Positions 1-13,801 of a stretch of 64,000 nucleotides of DNA are shown one piece after another. The stretch is taken from the NCBI GenBank assembly GCA_015039365.1, contig WION01000009.1, positions 186,001-250,000 on the forward strand. Reading direction: 5' to 3'. The notes beneath the pieces were generated by a model. That model was given only the letters and a program-made list of their open reading frames with translations, had not been told where the DNA came from and did not search any database. Position 1 is the first letter of the stretch; the number at the start of each line of letters is the position of its first letter. This DNA comes from Amanita rubescens (taxonomy: Eukaryota > Basidiomycota > Agaricomycetes > Agaricales > Amanitaceae). The position numbers and the translations under genes are program-made.

Positions 1-939
1 CGCGTCGTAGGGGAGGTCAACAGGGTCATGCGAGGAATCCAAGATCAATGGTCCAAGCTCGTCGAGTCCGAACTTAAGAAGCAAGCAGAGAAACCTGAGG
101 AGGCTACTGGAGGGTTGGTAGAATATTGCATCGCTCTTGCCAATGACCAGGTTAAATCAGCGGACTTTACTGAGGCGTTACTAGGGCGTCTGGAGCAGCT
201 GGTATCTCAAAAGTACAAGGTGCCAATTAATGACCGTCTAAACGACGCTATTGACGGGTACCTCGACGTCGCCAAGAAATGCACGCAAACACTCATCGAT
301 ATCATCTTCAACGATCTAAAACCAGCCACTAAGAATCTCTTCCAAGCAGCATGGTACGATGGCACAATGCGCCAAATCGTCGAGACCGTACGGGACTATA
401 TGGCTGACTTCCAATCATATTTAAACCCAACGCTCTTCGACCTTCTTACTGAAGATCTTTTGGAAGCTCTTTTGGTCAACTATCTTAATGCTCTTGCAAA
501 CTCTCCAAAACTGAAAATACCTGCTGCCGCAGGAACGATTGAGAGGGGATATCGACGAGATATACAACGCGTTCAAGATATTCAAATTGTCGAAAGAGGT
601 CGAGCAATCGTTGGAAGTGCTGGAACTGATTCTCCCACTTTTGGAAGCGTCCAAAGACATCGTCTTCCTATCGTACTGGTCGTTTGCGAAGGTTCATGGG
701 CCTAATATTGCATTCGTCGAAGGTCTCATGAAATCCCGGAGCGATTTTGATCGCACGGCTGTCAGTGAGGTCATGGAAAGTATCAAGCGCAAGGTGAAGG
801 ACGAGGGTATCACAGATCGTAAGCTTTTTCACGTTGAAATCTCTCATCAACATATAATGCTTATTTTCCAGCACCCGAGCCAACAATCATGAAGAAAGTT
901 GCTGTTCAAAACTCATTCTCCAGGTTTTTACGAACGTAG
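1..939 (+). CDS. SEC6: Exocyst subunit Sec6, C-terminal part (5' end outside window)
   Basis: About 300 C-terminal residues of Sec6, a subunit of the exocyst that tethers secretory vesicles at the plasma membrane. The frame is open from base 1. Typical helical Sec6 stretches are read (YLNALANSPKLKIP, RGDIDEIYNAFKIFKLSKE, VFLSYWSFAKVHGPNIAFVE). A 53-nt intron at 819-871 (GTAAGC...CAG) joins GITD to PPEPTIMKK, and the stop is TAG at 937-939. The reading changes frame near 530-533. Either one extra base lies there, or 475-532 is a 58-nt intron. The intron would keep phase but would remove the YLNALANSPKLKIP helix that the family normally keeps, so I favour a one-base error or mutation. Convergent with QNS1. 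Confidence 0.85.
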
Positions 940-1068
940 GATTAATCACATTCGAACTCTTTTGTTACTGGGACTTCTATCATCTCTAACCGACATACAT
1001 GAATTGTATAATTGTAGGATTTATAAACAATCTTGTATAGTACTACAAGCCTATTACATTGTTCGTAC

Positions 1069-4000
1069 TCAGTCAGTTTTTGCTTTGCTGAGCTCGGCGA
1101 TCTCCTGGGATTTATCTGGAAGAACAGCAGCCATTTCGTCGATCTTCCTAAATTGCCACGGGAAGCGTGAAGGATACAGGAATGGTCGCAAATCAAATCC
1201 TTTATCCAAGCGTTAGTCATTAAAAAGCACAAATGCTATCATCTTACTATTGTCATCGGGGCTATATGATTCAGCATGATACGAAGGTGTTAAAGTCGTC
1301 ATCTTGTGTCTGTTCCTTGCATACTCAAAGAAAAACAATTTAACCTTCTCCGCAATCTAGCGAAAGGAGGTTGATTGCAGATTCACCTAAACAAGACCAT
1401 GGGACTACAAACCTGTGTAGGTGAAAGGAAGTGGCCCCATTCGTGTACGAGTTTGGTGAACATGCTATAAGGTCCGCGCTTCTCCACCTTGCGTAGACGA
1501 CCGAATACCGAAAGTTCATCATAAGTCATACCCATGTCAGCCTGAAATGACCTTAATCAAGAGTCGCGAGTTTCGAGTACAAAACTTACCTCATCGGACT
1601 GAACATAAGTTTCTGTGATGGGTTCTAGTTCCGCGGTAGGAACCGCAGTCAGGAAGCTGCAAAATTAGTTTACATACTTCTATCAACAGTGATGAAACGA
1701 ACTCATTCAAGATTGGTAAATCAAATGCATCTCGCGCATAAGCAATGAATCGCTTCAGATCTGTTTTGCTGATACCACCGATGGGGTTTACATCAGCTGG
1801 AGGAAGGTTAGTGTGGTGGTCGGGCGGACTAGTTTAAGCCATCACCTGAGGAGCAATCATACTTTGTCAAATAACCCCGTAAACTGATCGCGGTTAATAT
1901 TGTGTATTCCTCAGCAAACCATCGTCCCAAGGCTTACCTCTCGTCAACGTTTGCACTACCCAGGACCAGTAAACCGCCGTTCCTACCCCTAGCCCATGGA
2001 AGGAGTTGCGCAAACACGTAAGCGAGCACCATCCGCAATCTAGCCTGAGTAAAATTGAAACTGAAACTTCAGATATTCCCTGTAATCAACGCACCTGTAT
2101 GTTTTGCAGAGCGAGGTTCTCCGCCGGAGAACCACCATGGCTGCGAAATCGTGGCCGGGTCCCGGTAACGAACGAAAATAAGTTGTGGACCGCGGCGACA
2201 ACGGTATCCATATTCAAATCAATATGGTAGCTGCTTGCTATCAACGCGATACCGAGAACATGTTAGTTCTTCACCAACCTTCCAACGGCCTCCGCAAGGG
2301 CCTTTGCTCGTAGACGTGTCTCCTCGCTAGAATTCACGGTTCCCATATAACAAGTATGGAAGATTCGACTCGCGAGCTCCCGCGGGTCTGTAGGAACATA
2401 GATCGAATCGTTTGATTCTCCGACGATGCGCCTAGCGTCCGCGATAACCAATGAGTCTTAATACATGTTACCTGGATCAGCTCTAGTATCAGGGGAGCTT
2501 AGTAGAACATACCTCCAGCTTGAGCCTTCTCGGCCACGAGACGACACATTGAATGTATGATTACAGCTGTGGCGCAACTGTCAATCCCACCGCTCAGGGG
2601 CAAGAAGTAGCCTTGGGTTCGTGAACGGCGCAAGTAATCCCACAACCAGCAGGCGGGTCCAAGTCTGGGAATCATCAGTGCCAATTCATGCCAGAGAAGA
2701 GATACACAAACGCTATTTCCTCTTCCGGCCTGTGATACCGTACTTGCAGTGGTTTCGTGCCAACGAGATTTGATGCATTTTCTTCTTTAAGTTCCTCAAA
2801 CCCACCGGTGCTCACCGCAAAAGGAACTTCGATCCTATAATACCTTTCTGCTTCTGCCGCCTGCATACTCCTGCTACTTGCAGCCCGATGGGCTCGTACG
2901 TCCTCGAGGTCGATTGTAGCGGTGACAACCTCGACGTCGTTCAAAGAAAACTGCGATCCTTGCGCAACTATCTTTCCATTCACGGCGATCATGGCACACC
3001 CGTCATAGTACAGACGATCACCGTCACATCCCTGCTGATTAGCATACAAATAGATCCCGCCAAGCTTGTGAAGTTTGCTGTTAGTCATGATCAGGTAGCG
3101 ACATAGGTCATTAGTACCTTTGTTGTGGCATCTTTGATTAAATCTACCCGAGTGTGTAGTTTCCGCAGTTCATGGTGGCTGCCACTGGAGTTCGTAAAGA
3201 TCTCGACGCCATCTAAACCCATGAGGATGTGTGGACTACGCCGAGGTGAGCCGGGAAGCAAGAAGCAGATTTAACGTACCTAGATGGAGTAAAGAGCTCC
3301 TCGCACAACTCGACACCGATACAGGTGTCAATGGTACTAATAACAGCATCTCCGAATGGCACTTTGGTCTACACAAGAAGTGAGTGCTGGTTAGAGGACG
3401 GTGAAGGTTTTCTACTTGGTTAGTAATAGCTTGTATCATTCTTGGAAGGAAATGGTCTTCCCACTGGCGATGCTTTTTCCAAGGCGTAAAATGACGGAGC
3501 TCGCGGTAGTTGCCATCATTGGCCAACCACATCTTGGGTCGAATGAGGAGGATCTTGCGATCATGGACAATGACACGGCAATTGTACCTGACATTCTTGT
3601 GGATGATAGGCCTGGAAGAGATATGAGCAGAACGAGACAGCCAAATAAATTAGCTTGCATTCCAATATCGCATACAATTCCTATGGTGGCGTCGGATGAC
3701 AATATCTTAGCGAGTACCTGCCAAGAATGAAGTACAGTATCGCCTGAAGTTCATGCATCATGAGGCACATTATGGATGATTAAGTTTAATTGATCATGCC
3801 TTCGAGAAAGTGGTCCAAACATCCATATCCACTGGTGAAATGTGTGAGGTACAAGATCGAAGCCCGAGAGAGAGGCGTGATTTACGGTATTTCCAGCTCT
3901 GGCCCAACTCGTAGGGTTGCGCCTCGTCTTTTCGCTATATCTATGCTTTGCAGGATGCGATCAGAATTGCCCTAAAATAATGTTGAGGTTAGCAGGGTTC

Positions 4001-4188
4001 CTGATCATCGGCCGAGTGCTTCTCACTTCGAAGTCAAGCGCCCATTGGTTAAGAGCGCTGCGGCCGATTAGGTACAGGGCTTAGACTAGTAAGTATGTAA
4101 AGGATTAACTAACCAGCTAAGAGGAGTTAGTAGGGGGGTACATCCTCTCAAAAAGTGCTCACGTTGCAACGGTAACGAAATGACCCAT
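1069..4188 (-). CDS. QNS1: Glutamine-dependent NAD(+) synthetase
   Basis: Makes NAD+ from deamido-NAD+, ATP and glutamine. About 19 short exons can be joined without a frame break. The start is the ATG at 4186-4188 (MGHFVTVAT), spliced to LNQWALDFE. The N-terminal nitrilase-type glutaminase domain shows GPELEITGYG (catalytic Glu) and [11 protein letters not shown] (Cys nucleophile). The C-terminal synthetase shows the PP-loop [13 protein letters not shown], then [19 protein letters not shown] and [16 protein letters not shown]. The end is TGA at 1069-1071 after SKAKTD. Two introns, 3744-3799 and 3612-3658, have GC-AG ends; both joins give conserved sequence ([22 protein letters not shown]). 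The length fits the family, about 700 residues. Confidence 0.93.
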
Positions 4189-4373
4189 TGACTTAGTTAA
4201 GCGGAAGCAACAATGCTATCGTTTAAGATCAACAGTGCAGATGTATGACATCATCACGCGATGCATCGTCGAATAATACTATCACGATAACAAGACAACA
4301 GTGACAACAGAGGGTAACATACAACTAGTCTATCAATTCGATGTGGCGTAGGAGGGTGGTGCTTTACCGTACA

Positions 4374-7300
4374 TTATTCGGCTGAACGTTTCAAGATAGG
4401 GATATCAACTCACCAGGCGATCTCGAGGCATTTTGCAAGACAGTGATGAGCGACGATTTCTCTTCCTCGGTAAATATATCTATAAGGCGTGTAAGTCCAT
4501 CTAGAGTGGCCTTCCGATTCTCTTTGGCAAGTTCCACAAAACTTCGAGCAAGATGATCGGCGCGTAACTGGCTCAGTGTCTGGGATAGGTCCATTTGTTC
4601 TAAGATCTCGGCCGTCTCACGATAGCTTGTGTCCGGCTGAATTGACCCAAGCGTATCCAAGAGTCTCGAACGATAGTCATAAGAAGAGTCAGGACTAGCT
4701 TCAGCAAGTACGCTCAATGCCCTGGAATGAGCTACACGAGCTCTAACAGCCCAGTAAAAATGACGGCGTGCGCCGCGCCAGGACATGGGCTTGGCACAGC
4801 CCTTTGCCTCCATTCGTCCTGTTCGGCTGCACAATGAATGATTAGATCAAGCTGGATTGAAGCCGAATGAAGAGAACATACTCATGCAGGTCTGCAAACA
4901 GTATAGCAATCTGCTTGTAAGTCTGTTGCAAGAAGGCCTCGCGCTTTGCGAGCTCTGCTGATGCAGTGAAGCGCTCTTCTTCAGTCTTCGAAGCATCGTT
5001 GCTATCTCGTTTGAGAGCCGCATATGTGGCGTCGAGGCGTTCCATTAATTTTTGTACTTTTTCTCGACGTAATTTCACCTCGACTACGCCTTCCGGTTCA
5101 AGAACACCTGCGCGAGCATCGACATCGGCGTACATCTCCATCTGTTCCGCGTTAATTGACGGGTCGAGAACAACCCAGGCACCGCCGCGCAGTTCGCCGT
5201 TGGGGATTATATACACGAAAACAGGCTGCTTGTAGCAAGAAAGACCGTCGACTATCTTCGAGCCCTGTTTTAAGACTTCATCGTACATGTCTTGTTGACC
5301 TCCAGAGAAACCTCTCCAGTTCGCAAAGATGATCAAAGGGAGGCCTTCTCGGTTGAAATCAAATATGGCTTGGGCAGTCTTATAAGCTGAGTTCGGGTAC
5401 CACACTTGACCAGCTTCCATGATCCGTTGTTCAAAGGAGGAGGCGTTGGCGGGATCGGCGGGAACGACGCGTTCAATTGTCCGAGTTTCAACTGCAATTA
5501 CACCCATTGGGATGCCGCCCAAACGTGCACGACCTACGACTACGGTCTGCGCCCAACCACTTAGGGTCTCTTGAAAAGAACCCTTATCAAAGAAGCCACT
5601 TAACCATTCCGTTGTATTTTCTTCGGCCTTGCCTTCTATGAGCCAGCGAGGGTCATATGGACCTTTGGGGGGGAAATAGGTTATATCTCGATCCCATGTA
5701 TCCGATGTCTCGAGTATTGGTAGAGGTGCATTCTTTACCTCAGGCACATACGATAACCATTCCAAAATTTGCGTGGCGCCTTGAAGATCGCTGCTAGCAG
5801 TAAGATGGGATACGCCGTTCTTGAACATGATCTGCGTCCCCCCCAGCTGAAGGTTGGAAGTGTAGACTTCACGACCCAAAACTTTATTTAAAGCGGGTGC
5901 GCCGGTTAGAATAATAGGCTGTCCCTCCACCTGAACTGCCCGTTCTCCAAGGCGGACAAGGTAGGCTCCAATACCGACAGATCGGGCAGTGACGAGCGTG
6001 ATCGTGAAAATGTCATCATACGCACGAGAAGTTTCGCCTGCAATAAGACCAGATCCTTTCAAGGATTCAACTCCGAGACCTTCTTGCAGACCGATAATGG
6101 CTTCGATCTTGTGGCGGCGTGCACCTTGTTCCTCAACCTCGGTAACCTGCACGATATCCTTGCCTTTCTCTTGTAGTTTGAGATAGTTTTCTGGCGTGAG
6201 ATAGAGATATCCAATCCCCTTTTCAGGATGCTGATTGTCATTCCACGCGACGGAGAACAGGGGAAGAAGTTCCTCGGCCAGACCCATCCGTGCACCGGAG
6301 TTGGCCGAGAGGTAGATGCGAGGGAGTCCTTGGTCTCGCGCATACTGCGTAACAAGGTAGAAAAATTGATCTTCAATAGGACCAAACGAGCCGATCCTGT
6401 AGGTGATATCATTAGCAACCACAACTACCCTCCTTCCCAGGGGATATTCGGGCGTTCGGAGCGTAAATATCCATGCCACCATCCCGAACGTGTTATTGCC
6501 TGGTGCCCGGTCCACTTCTGTGAGTTGGTCGTTCTCGTCCAAAACAAGCTCCCTGGATTCCAGCAAGGTCTTGGGCAGGACAAGTGATGCATTATGCTGT
6601 CGTGCCTTCATCCATACGTTCTGTAAAGCCTTCGAGAAGAGTTCAGGGAAGTCATACACGTAAGTTGTGCCAACTAAATGGGCTTGATATCTCTTGGGTT
6701 GTAGCGAACCTTTCGTGGGGTATGGGTGGTGAACTGGTTGCAGGTGCAGAGGCCCTTTCTCTCCTATAGATTTTAGAATAGTGGTGCCTTTGTCCGTCGT
6801 GATCTCTTGGTATCCATGGTAGTTGACGATGAACCCACTGACATTCTCGATGACGCATCGAATAGGTGTCACGTTCCCTTCGCTGTCTTCGAGGGCAATC
6901 CTAATTTCTGAACCGGTCACATGGAGACGCCATAACCGCTTCCCATGGCGCTCGATAAATCCAGATATAGCCTCGAGAACGTTTTCGTAAGTGACGGGGA
7001 GGTTGTAGACAAAATTCAGGAAAATGTGATTACAGTCCGCGTTGCGATGTTGCGCACTGACTATCTCGAGAGCATCCAAGACGCCGGTAACTAGGCGATC
7101 TGTTTCTGAAATGAGATATTCCGCCATGCTCATAGATCCGCGTATACGGCCTGGTCGCACTAGAGCACGGATGAAGAACCGGTTGTCCAGTTGATTTTCG
7201 CGAGCTACAGCATGATAGATATGAATTTGCTTTGCCTCGACAAAACGGGGTTGGAGATTATAACTTGAAAGTCGGCTCAGTTCAAGCTGGTAGGCCAGTG

Positions 7301-10300
7301 CAGGCTCTACATTGCGAATAGATTGTTCTTCGCCCCAGTTGCCTCCCATGTCACGCAGAGTGAAGTAAACAGGATAATGCTCGGGGCGACAGATCAAAAC
7401 TGAGACTCGTCGAACGCCATGTTTGTTGAGTATATCGCGTTGTGAGTTGATGAATTCATGAATGTCTTTGTTCCATTCATCTTCGGGTTTATCATCTTCT
7501 GGATTAAATATCCGAAGGGCCACATTAACGACATTAGGAGGCTGGTTGTTTGAACCGTATCGTTCTTGATACTCTTGCTCGTTGAACTCGGGAAGCACAG
7601 AAACAACTTTGTTGAATCCGCGCAACAGCACGGCAAGATTAGGGAACGATGCGATAGCGCCTGTTCTTATTGGTTGAGACTGATTGCGATTAATGAGGTA
7701 CGTTAAATCGCTGACGGACGCAGCCCTCCGTGACTGGCTAACATAACTATAAGCGACTTCTATTCGTCAAGAAATATACACTTACTTAGAGGTAAATTGA
7801 GGAGTTGAAGGAGGAGAGCGGGTATTTCCCAAGTTAAAGCGCCAAGTTAGGATACTTGGGACCTCTCCATCGTCTAGTACATCACCCTCGTCATAGTCAA
7901 TGGAAAGTAAGCTATAAGCCCGGTATGCACGTCGCACATAAACCTCGAAGGCAGCTTATTTGGTAGTCAGAAACAGTGATCTTTAAAGCTATCTATGCGA
8001 ATTTACCAAGTGTCACCATGGAATCGGGATGCTTGAAGAATGCGGGAAGGACGTCATACACTGTATAGCGTGAGTCGCTAAGTTCACGGAGTACTTCCGC
8101 AGAAGGCGTCCTGGTGGATTCGTAAAATAAATAAATAAAGAGGCTAGCAAAGAGTGTTTGAATTACCTTGGCCCATTCATGGATTCGCCGTAATAACGAT
8201 TAGAAACCGAATTCCGCAAAATCTTTTCCATTTGCTCTTGACGTTCTTCATACGAGGGCATCTGTCCAAGAATGAGCACTTCGCGCGCTTTGAGGGACAC
8301 TTGTGCTGATGATCTATAGTTTTTTTAGCATTGTTAAGGCGGGGGGAGAAAGGTAGATGTACTTCGCTTCCAATGCTGCCAAGTCTTGAATTGCCTTATA
8401 CAAAGCAGACTCTGCGTTAGAAATATTGAACCCGCTGGACTTCACATGGTCAAGCAATGCGAGAACCAATTTCGCCTTGCTCTGTGCCTTGATGTGGCTA
8501 AGCATGAGACCAGTGACTTTATCAAGATCGTTCTTGTGCTGCTCCCGGAGAGCAAGGATACGAGCTTCGATACTGCCTCCGAACAGTTTTTCGGTTTCAG
8601 CATATCTTTCCAGAAGATCTGCAACAACTGCGATTTCATGAGCTTTTAACCCCCCGTGATATTTCTCGACGACATTGAATAAGGGACTGAGAGAAGTGCG
8701 AAACATGGCACGATCTTGCGGCAGGACATGGTCTTGCACGTAGTGATCTAGTGATTTTTTGATTCGAACGTCCGGGAAGTCATGGTGCGAGCCCTTGGAC
8801 TTGGCTCCATCCAAGGCAGCTCTGATACTCTCCTCAAGCTTGCTTGGCATACGACCTGACAACGACGACAGAATAGCACCGGCCTCTGAAAACGGAAGAC
8901 CCGGATCACGAAGAACGTTAATAAGCTCCTTGAGCGTTGAAGTCATCGTAGCTTGGTTATCGAAACCCTCCAAGATGTCGTGCATTACACCAACACACCT
9001 GTTGAGTATCTGGTGAGGTTTATTGCCAACGACGCCGGGAGTGCCCATGGGAGGTAGAAGCCCTTCAAAAGGTTTGGCATGTTTGACCCGAGCGGGATCA
9101 TCCAGCGTTAAGATGCCAATAATGTCTCCGGGTTCAAGACTAACACCGGCTTGTTTGATGAGCTGAACTATACCATCTTCCGACGCAACCAAAGGCATGT
9201 ACATTTTCATGACCTGTAAAGACGTCAATTATGGGCCACAAAGTCGGCCACGACTGATCCCATACCTCAATCTCTGCATATTGATCGCCTGCCTTGACAT
9301 GGTCCCCGCTGTCGACAAGATATCGAACCAACTTGCCGGGGCTAGGACTCCTTAGCTGGGTGGGATCATTCTCTTGTTCAATGAGGCACGTCTTGGAGTC
9401 GATCATGACACGCAATGCTCCAACCTCTTCCCGCCAATAGACGGAATGACTACGTCCGTCAAGCAATACAAGTAGCCCTCCATCGGCGAGGGGACGTGCA
9501 CCAACCATAGTACGCCCACCATTTAAATAGAGCGTCCAGATAGTGGCTGACGACCTCGCTGCCGTGAACGAATATTTTACATTGTCGTAGATGAATTCAA
9601 TGCCAAACACAGTTTTAAGGACATCACGGTTAGGAACTTGACCTTTGTCCAGGATTCGCAGATACTCTGCTCGACAGCCTTCAGAAGCCAGATAGGCCTT
9701 AGTAACCGCGCCACAAACAACGGCCAAGGTAGCGTCAGGTCGTTCTGCAGTAAGTTTGTTACTGATCAATGAATCTAGCCAACCTGTAGTGAATAAATTG
9801 TTTTTGAACACTTCAAGTTCTAGCAATTTGATCAAGTATTCAACCGTGGTGCGAAAATCGCCACGAATGCTCAACTCTTTCAGAGCAACAATCATATTCT
9901 TCCTGCTCTCGTCACGATCTTCGCCATATGCAAAAATATGACCAAATTGAGAATCTGCAAATTCATGCAAACCGCCAGCTGTAGTGACCGAGAAGTACCC
10001 CCATACGTTGGTGCTTGAACGGAAGTTCAACTCCTGTAAGGAGCCAGATGACGGCTTGAATCCCGCGTCGGGATTTTCCGCTGTGATACGGACTGCGACG
10101 ACATGGCCCTTGGGCCTAGGTTTCCTCTGGAGTTGACTAGAATCAGGACGTGCCATGTCGAAATCCATCTCTGAGGTGGCATTGGGCGCAACGCCATACA
10201 ACTGTCGAATATCCCGAATTCTATGCAAAGGAATACCCATGGCAATTTGCAGTTGTGCCGCAGGCAAATTGACGCCTGTTACCATCTCTGTTGTTGGATG

Positions 10301-11666
10301 TTCAACCTGCAGACGAGGGTTGAGTTCCAGGAAGTAGAAGTCGTCGTCTGCGTTGTTGTAAAGATCTGCACACGCTTGTGAGCAAGCTTCCAGGACAAGA
10401 TCGAAAACTCTTACACTCCACTGTCCCTGCACTAACATAACCGACTAGTTTCGAAAGGCGGACGGCGGCCTTTTCCATTTTCTCAAAAGTATCTTCCTTC
10501 GCAATCGTTACTGGAGCTTCTTCTATGATTTTCTGATGCCGTCGCTGCACAGAGCAGTCGCGACCAAAGAGTGATATGGCGTTCCCGTATTGATCAGCAA
10601 GCAACTGAACTTCGAGATGCCGTGCTTGACCAGCAAGTTTCATTATGAATATTGGAGATCCTTGAAAAGAATCCGCATCACCCATAAATAAAATGAACCA
10701 GGTATAGCTTACCAGGAATCTCCCCAGCAACGGCATAGAACGCATTTTTAAATGCTTCGGGATTTTCGACCTTGCGAATACCCTTTCCACCCCCACCTTC
10801 ACTAGCTTTTATCATTACGGGATAGCCTATTTCCTCTGCTTTCTGCATTCCCTGCTCAAAATCATTCACGCAGGCGTCCGCGTAGGCTTTGTCTGGGACT
10901 GTTACAAATCCTGCCTCCGATAATACAGTTTCCTTAATCCCAGAGCCTGACCAAGGCATAGTAGGCACATCTGCGTGTTGTGCAACTATTGTACTCGAGA
11001 TCTTGTCACCAAGGCTCCTCATTGCGCTCCCCGGTGGTCCAATGAAGACGATCTTGTTCTTACTGGCAGCTAAACTCTCGGGTAAACGAGGGTTTTCCGA
11101 AGCATGTCCCCAACCTGCCCACACTGCGTGGACGCCAACTCGCTCGGCCACATCGACGATCAGGTCAACATTGGCGTAATTATTATTGTTGGTGCCCCCG
11201 GGAACTTCAATGTACTGGTCCGCCATCCGGATATACTCGGCATTGACCTTCAAATCCTCGGGTGTTGCCATTACCGTGAATTCGATGGCGCGCTCCCGTC
11301 CGAACGTCTCGTAACTCCATTGCCGAATTGATCGAATCTCTTTTACGGCCGCGATACCTTGATAAATGCATCAGCCCAAGCTCATATCTAGAGATATATG
11401 CTATCACCATTGTTTGCAATAAGAACCTATTACGAGACAAACGTTTGACTTCTGTACTTTTTACACGTACGAATAACACGTACCTTGGTGATTACCGTAT
11501 GACCTCCGTGTGATTTGACAAAGTCATAGACGCTACTTGGAGGGGCCTTGTCCAAGGAATTTCCACCTATAAAGTGTACACGACGCGTCAGATGCCACAG
11601 AAACAAAGCCTGGGTAGCAGACTGACCGACGAAGTGCTGCACTTTTGAATGATCGTAAGCTGACAT
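4374..11666 (-). CDS. ACC1: Acetyl-CoA carboxylase, multidomain cytosolic enzyme
   Basis: Carboxylates acetyl-CoA to malonyl-CoA, the committed step of fatty acid synthesis. The start is the ATG at 11664-11666 ([17 protein letters not shown]). Order along the protein: biotin carboxylase (glycine loop [23 protein letters not shown]), biotinyl domain with the biotin lysine in VMKMYMP near 9210, the long central region, then the carboxyltransferase in one large exon (4842-7631) with [25 protein letters not shown] and [10 protein letters not shown]. After a strong donor, GTGAGT, the last exon adds only Ala-Glu and TAA at 4374-4376. About 2,200 residues, as in other fungi. An unusually small 19-nt exon lies at 11408-11426 and encodes VLIANNG across its borders. 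All joins checked keep frame. Confidence 0.95.
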
Positions 11667-12287
11667 GAAACCTTTTTGCGTAAAGGAAGACAAGAGGATG
11701 AAAGGAAATGAGAGAAGGATGGGTAAGGGCAAAGAAGGACGATTTAAGAAGCAGCCCTTCTCTTCTATGGTGGGGTCAAACTTCTTATGATCATCCCCAA
11801 AATATTGCGATGAGTGCTTACCTCAGCGTGAACCCTGCAGGGCTTCTCTACGTCACTCTCCTCGACGAATACTCGTCTTTTATTTTGCAAGCACTTATAT
11901 AAAGAGGCTATAACTATTTGATTCCGCCTCTGTCCGTTTTGACTCCTTGAAGTCAAAATCATTGCGATTTCCGATAAGATTTCCCACATATTTACCCTGG
12001 CTTTTGATCTTTTCCGCGGCACTCGAACTCGCTGTACTATGCACACAGCGTTTCACTTCCCAACCTAAGGATCTGACCTGCGCGGGACGACGGTGCTCCC
12101 GTAAACTTATATAGTATCGAAAGGTTTAATTCATTCAAGACGAAGATCAACGATCAACGTCAACGATCAATGGTTCGAGCATGTTGACCGATGGGGGTTT
12201 ATGACATGCGCAAAAGGACTTAATGACTGGATAGTTCAAAGTACAGCATGACGTATATGTCTTGCCTTTCATGCCACTTTCCCGACA
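11667..12287. promoter_or_regulatory. Intergenic region upstream of ACC1
   Basis: Holds the ACC1 promoter and 5' leader and the 3' flank of the dehydrogenase gene. A pyrimidine-rich leader precedes the ACC1 start on the minus strand. I see no convincing coding exon. A short direct repeat of gatcaacg-type sequence occurs near 12144-12170. Confidence 0.35.
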
Positions 12288-13801
12288 TCATGCATCATCA
12301 TCGCAAGGCAGCGAATAACCGCCCTGACGACGAACCTGCGATGATTTCAATAGCATGCTCAAGATGGACAAGCCCGAAGTCACCTCATCAAAAATCTCCA
12401 TTTGTAAAAGGCTTTTGTCGTGTCCCCACAAACTACTCTCTCGCTTGCCATCACGCAAGCATCTCGCCACTTCGTCCGCTTGGAAGTGCCAACCTCCGCC
12501 GGTATATTCATAAGATTTTCTTTCCTCCTGCATCACCTGACCGTGACGCTGGAGGATAAATTCCTTCGGACAAAATATGGGCGATGGTATCTTGATAGCA
12601 CCGCGTTCGAAATTTATTATCACCGCCGTTTCATGAGCATGCGCATTAATGCTACAGCTCAAAACGGCCTGCGCAGAGAAATCTGGCGAAGACCATGTGA
12701 CCGTAAAGGATGTATTACGATCGACATTAGTAAGGGGGGTTTTGAGCATTGCGCCGGCAATATTTGACGGCTTCGCACAGTTGTTACCTGGGTGTTCATA
12801 TAGCGCAATTATAGCCTGGTCATATTCAGTCATATTCATGCCATGCAAAGCTTCGAGTTATAACCTACCCATACGAGCGGATATGGTCCTCTGAACAAAA
12901 GACGTCATTCTTAACCATGGCGGATACAATTCGCTTCACGTACAGGTCAAGGAGTCCACCACCACCTAATTTGGGGTCAAGTATTCGATGAGTTGGAGGA
13001 ATATCTGAGATTCGCGTGATGCTATCATTGATTCCCGCAATGGCTTTGTACACTTACTGTAAATATCAAAATTCTCAGAGAAATCGGCATGCACGGTGAT
13101 TGGCATTCCGAGAGAACCTTCATCTATTATCCGCTTGACTTCTAAGCTGAGTGGCTGGAAACGAGTCCACATAGCCTCCATGAAAAATACGTCATGCGCT
13201 TTTGCAGCAGCCAACAGAGATCGTAACTGAGCTGCGTTGCAAGTTACCGGTTTCTCGCAAAGAACGTGCTTTCCCGCCTTGATTGCATCCATCGCATTTT
13301 GATAATGATAGGTATGCGGCGTGCCTTACGACACAAAACTCGGCCTGGTGTGCAGTGTGTACAGGAGACAGCATACCAATGTAGATAATGTTAATCTGCT
13401 AATATATCTTTTAATCGTCCATGTCAGCATTATTGAAGTAATCCACTCACGTCATCTGCATAAACTTCTTCATATGAACCGTAGGCCTTTACAGAAGGAG
13501 TGTTACCGGCGTAGTTGTTGAGGAAATCCCGGGCTTTTTGAATATTGCGGGAGCCCACCGCGACAACTCTGTGGAGAACATCATGCGTGCCTCGGCTTTG
13601 GTATCTATCAGACATTCAGTGTAGAGCAATATGGTGAATCTGATTACGTTGAAGGATCCAATAACAAATCCTATCCAAGTAGTCAGCGCTTCAGCCCGCA
13701 CATTCAAAAGTTATCGGCTGTGTGACCTTTACAAACGAAGCAGCTATGTTGCCTGTAGAAATTATTCCCCAGCGTAGTTCTGTTGGTTTTCTGTGTTCCA
13801 T
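12288..13801 (-). CDS. Gfo/Idh/MocA oxidoreductase, dihydrodiol / xylose dehydrogenase-like
   Basis: NAD(P)-dependent sugar or diol dehydrogenase of the Gfo/Idh/MocA family. The start ATG at 13799-13801 opens MEHRKPTELRWGIISTGNIAASF, a Rossmann nucleotide fold. Further exons give HDVLHRVVAVGSRN, INIIYIGTPHTYHYQ, the signature AGKHVLCEKPVTCN, FFMEAMWTRFQPL, GGGGLLDLGPYPLVWA and the C-terminal EVRRQGGYSLP, ending TGA at 12288. About eight 50-60 nt introns all keep phase. The true substrate cannot be told from sequence; the closest pattern is the dimeric dihydrodiol / D-xylose dehydrogenase group. Divergent from the next gene with only 116 bp between starts. Confidence 0.85.
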
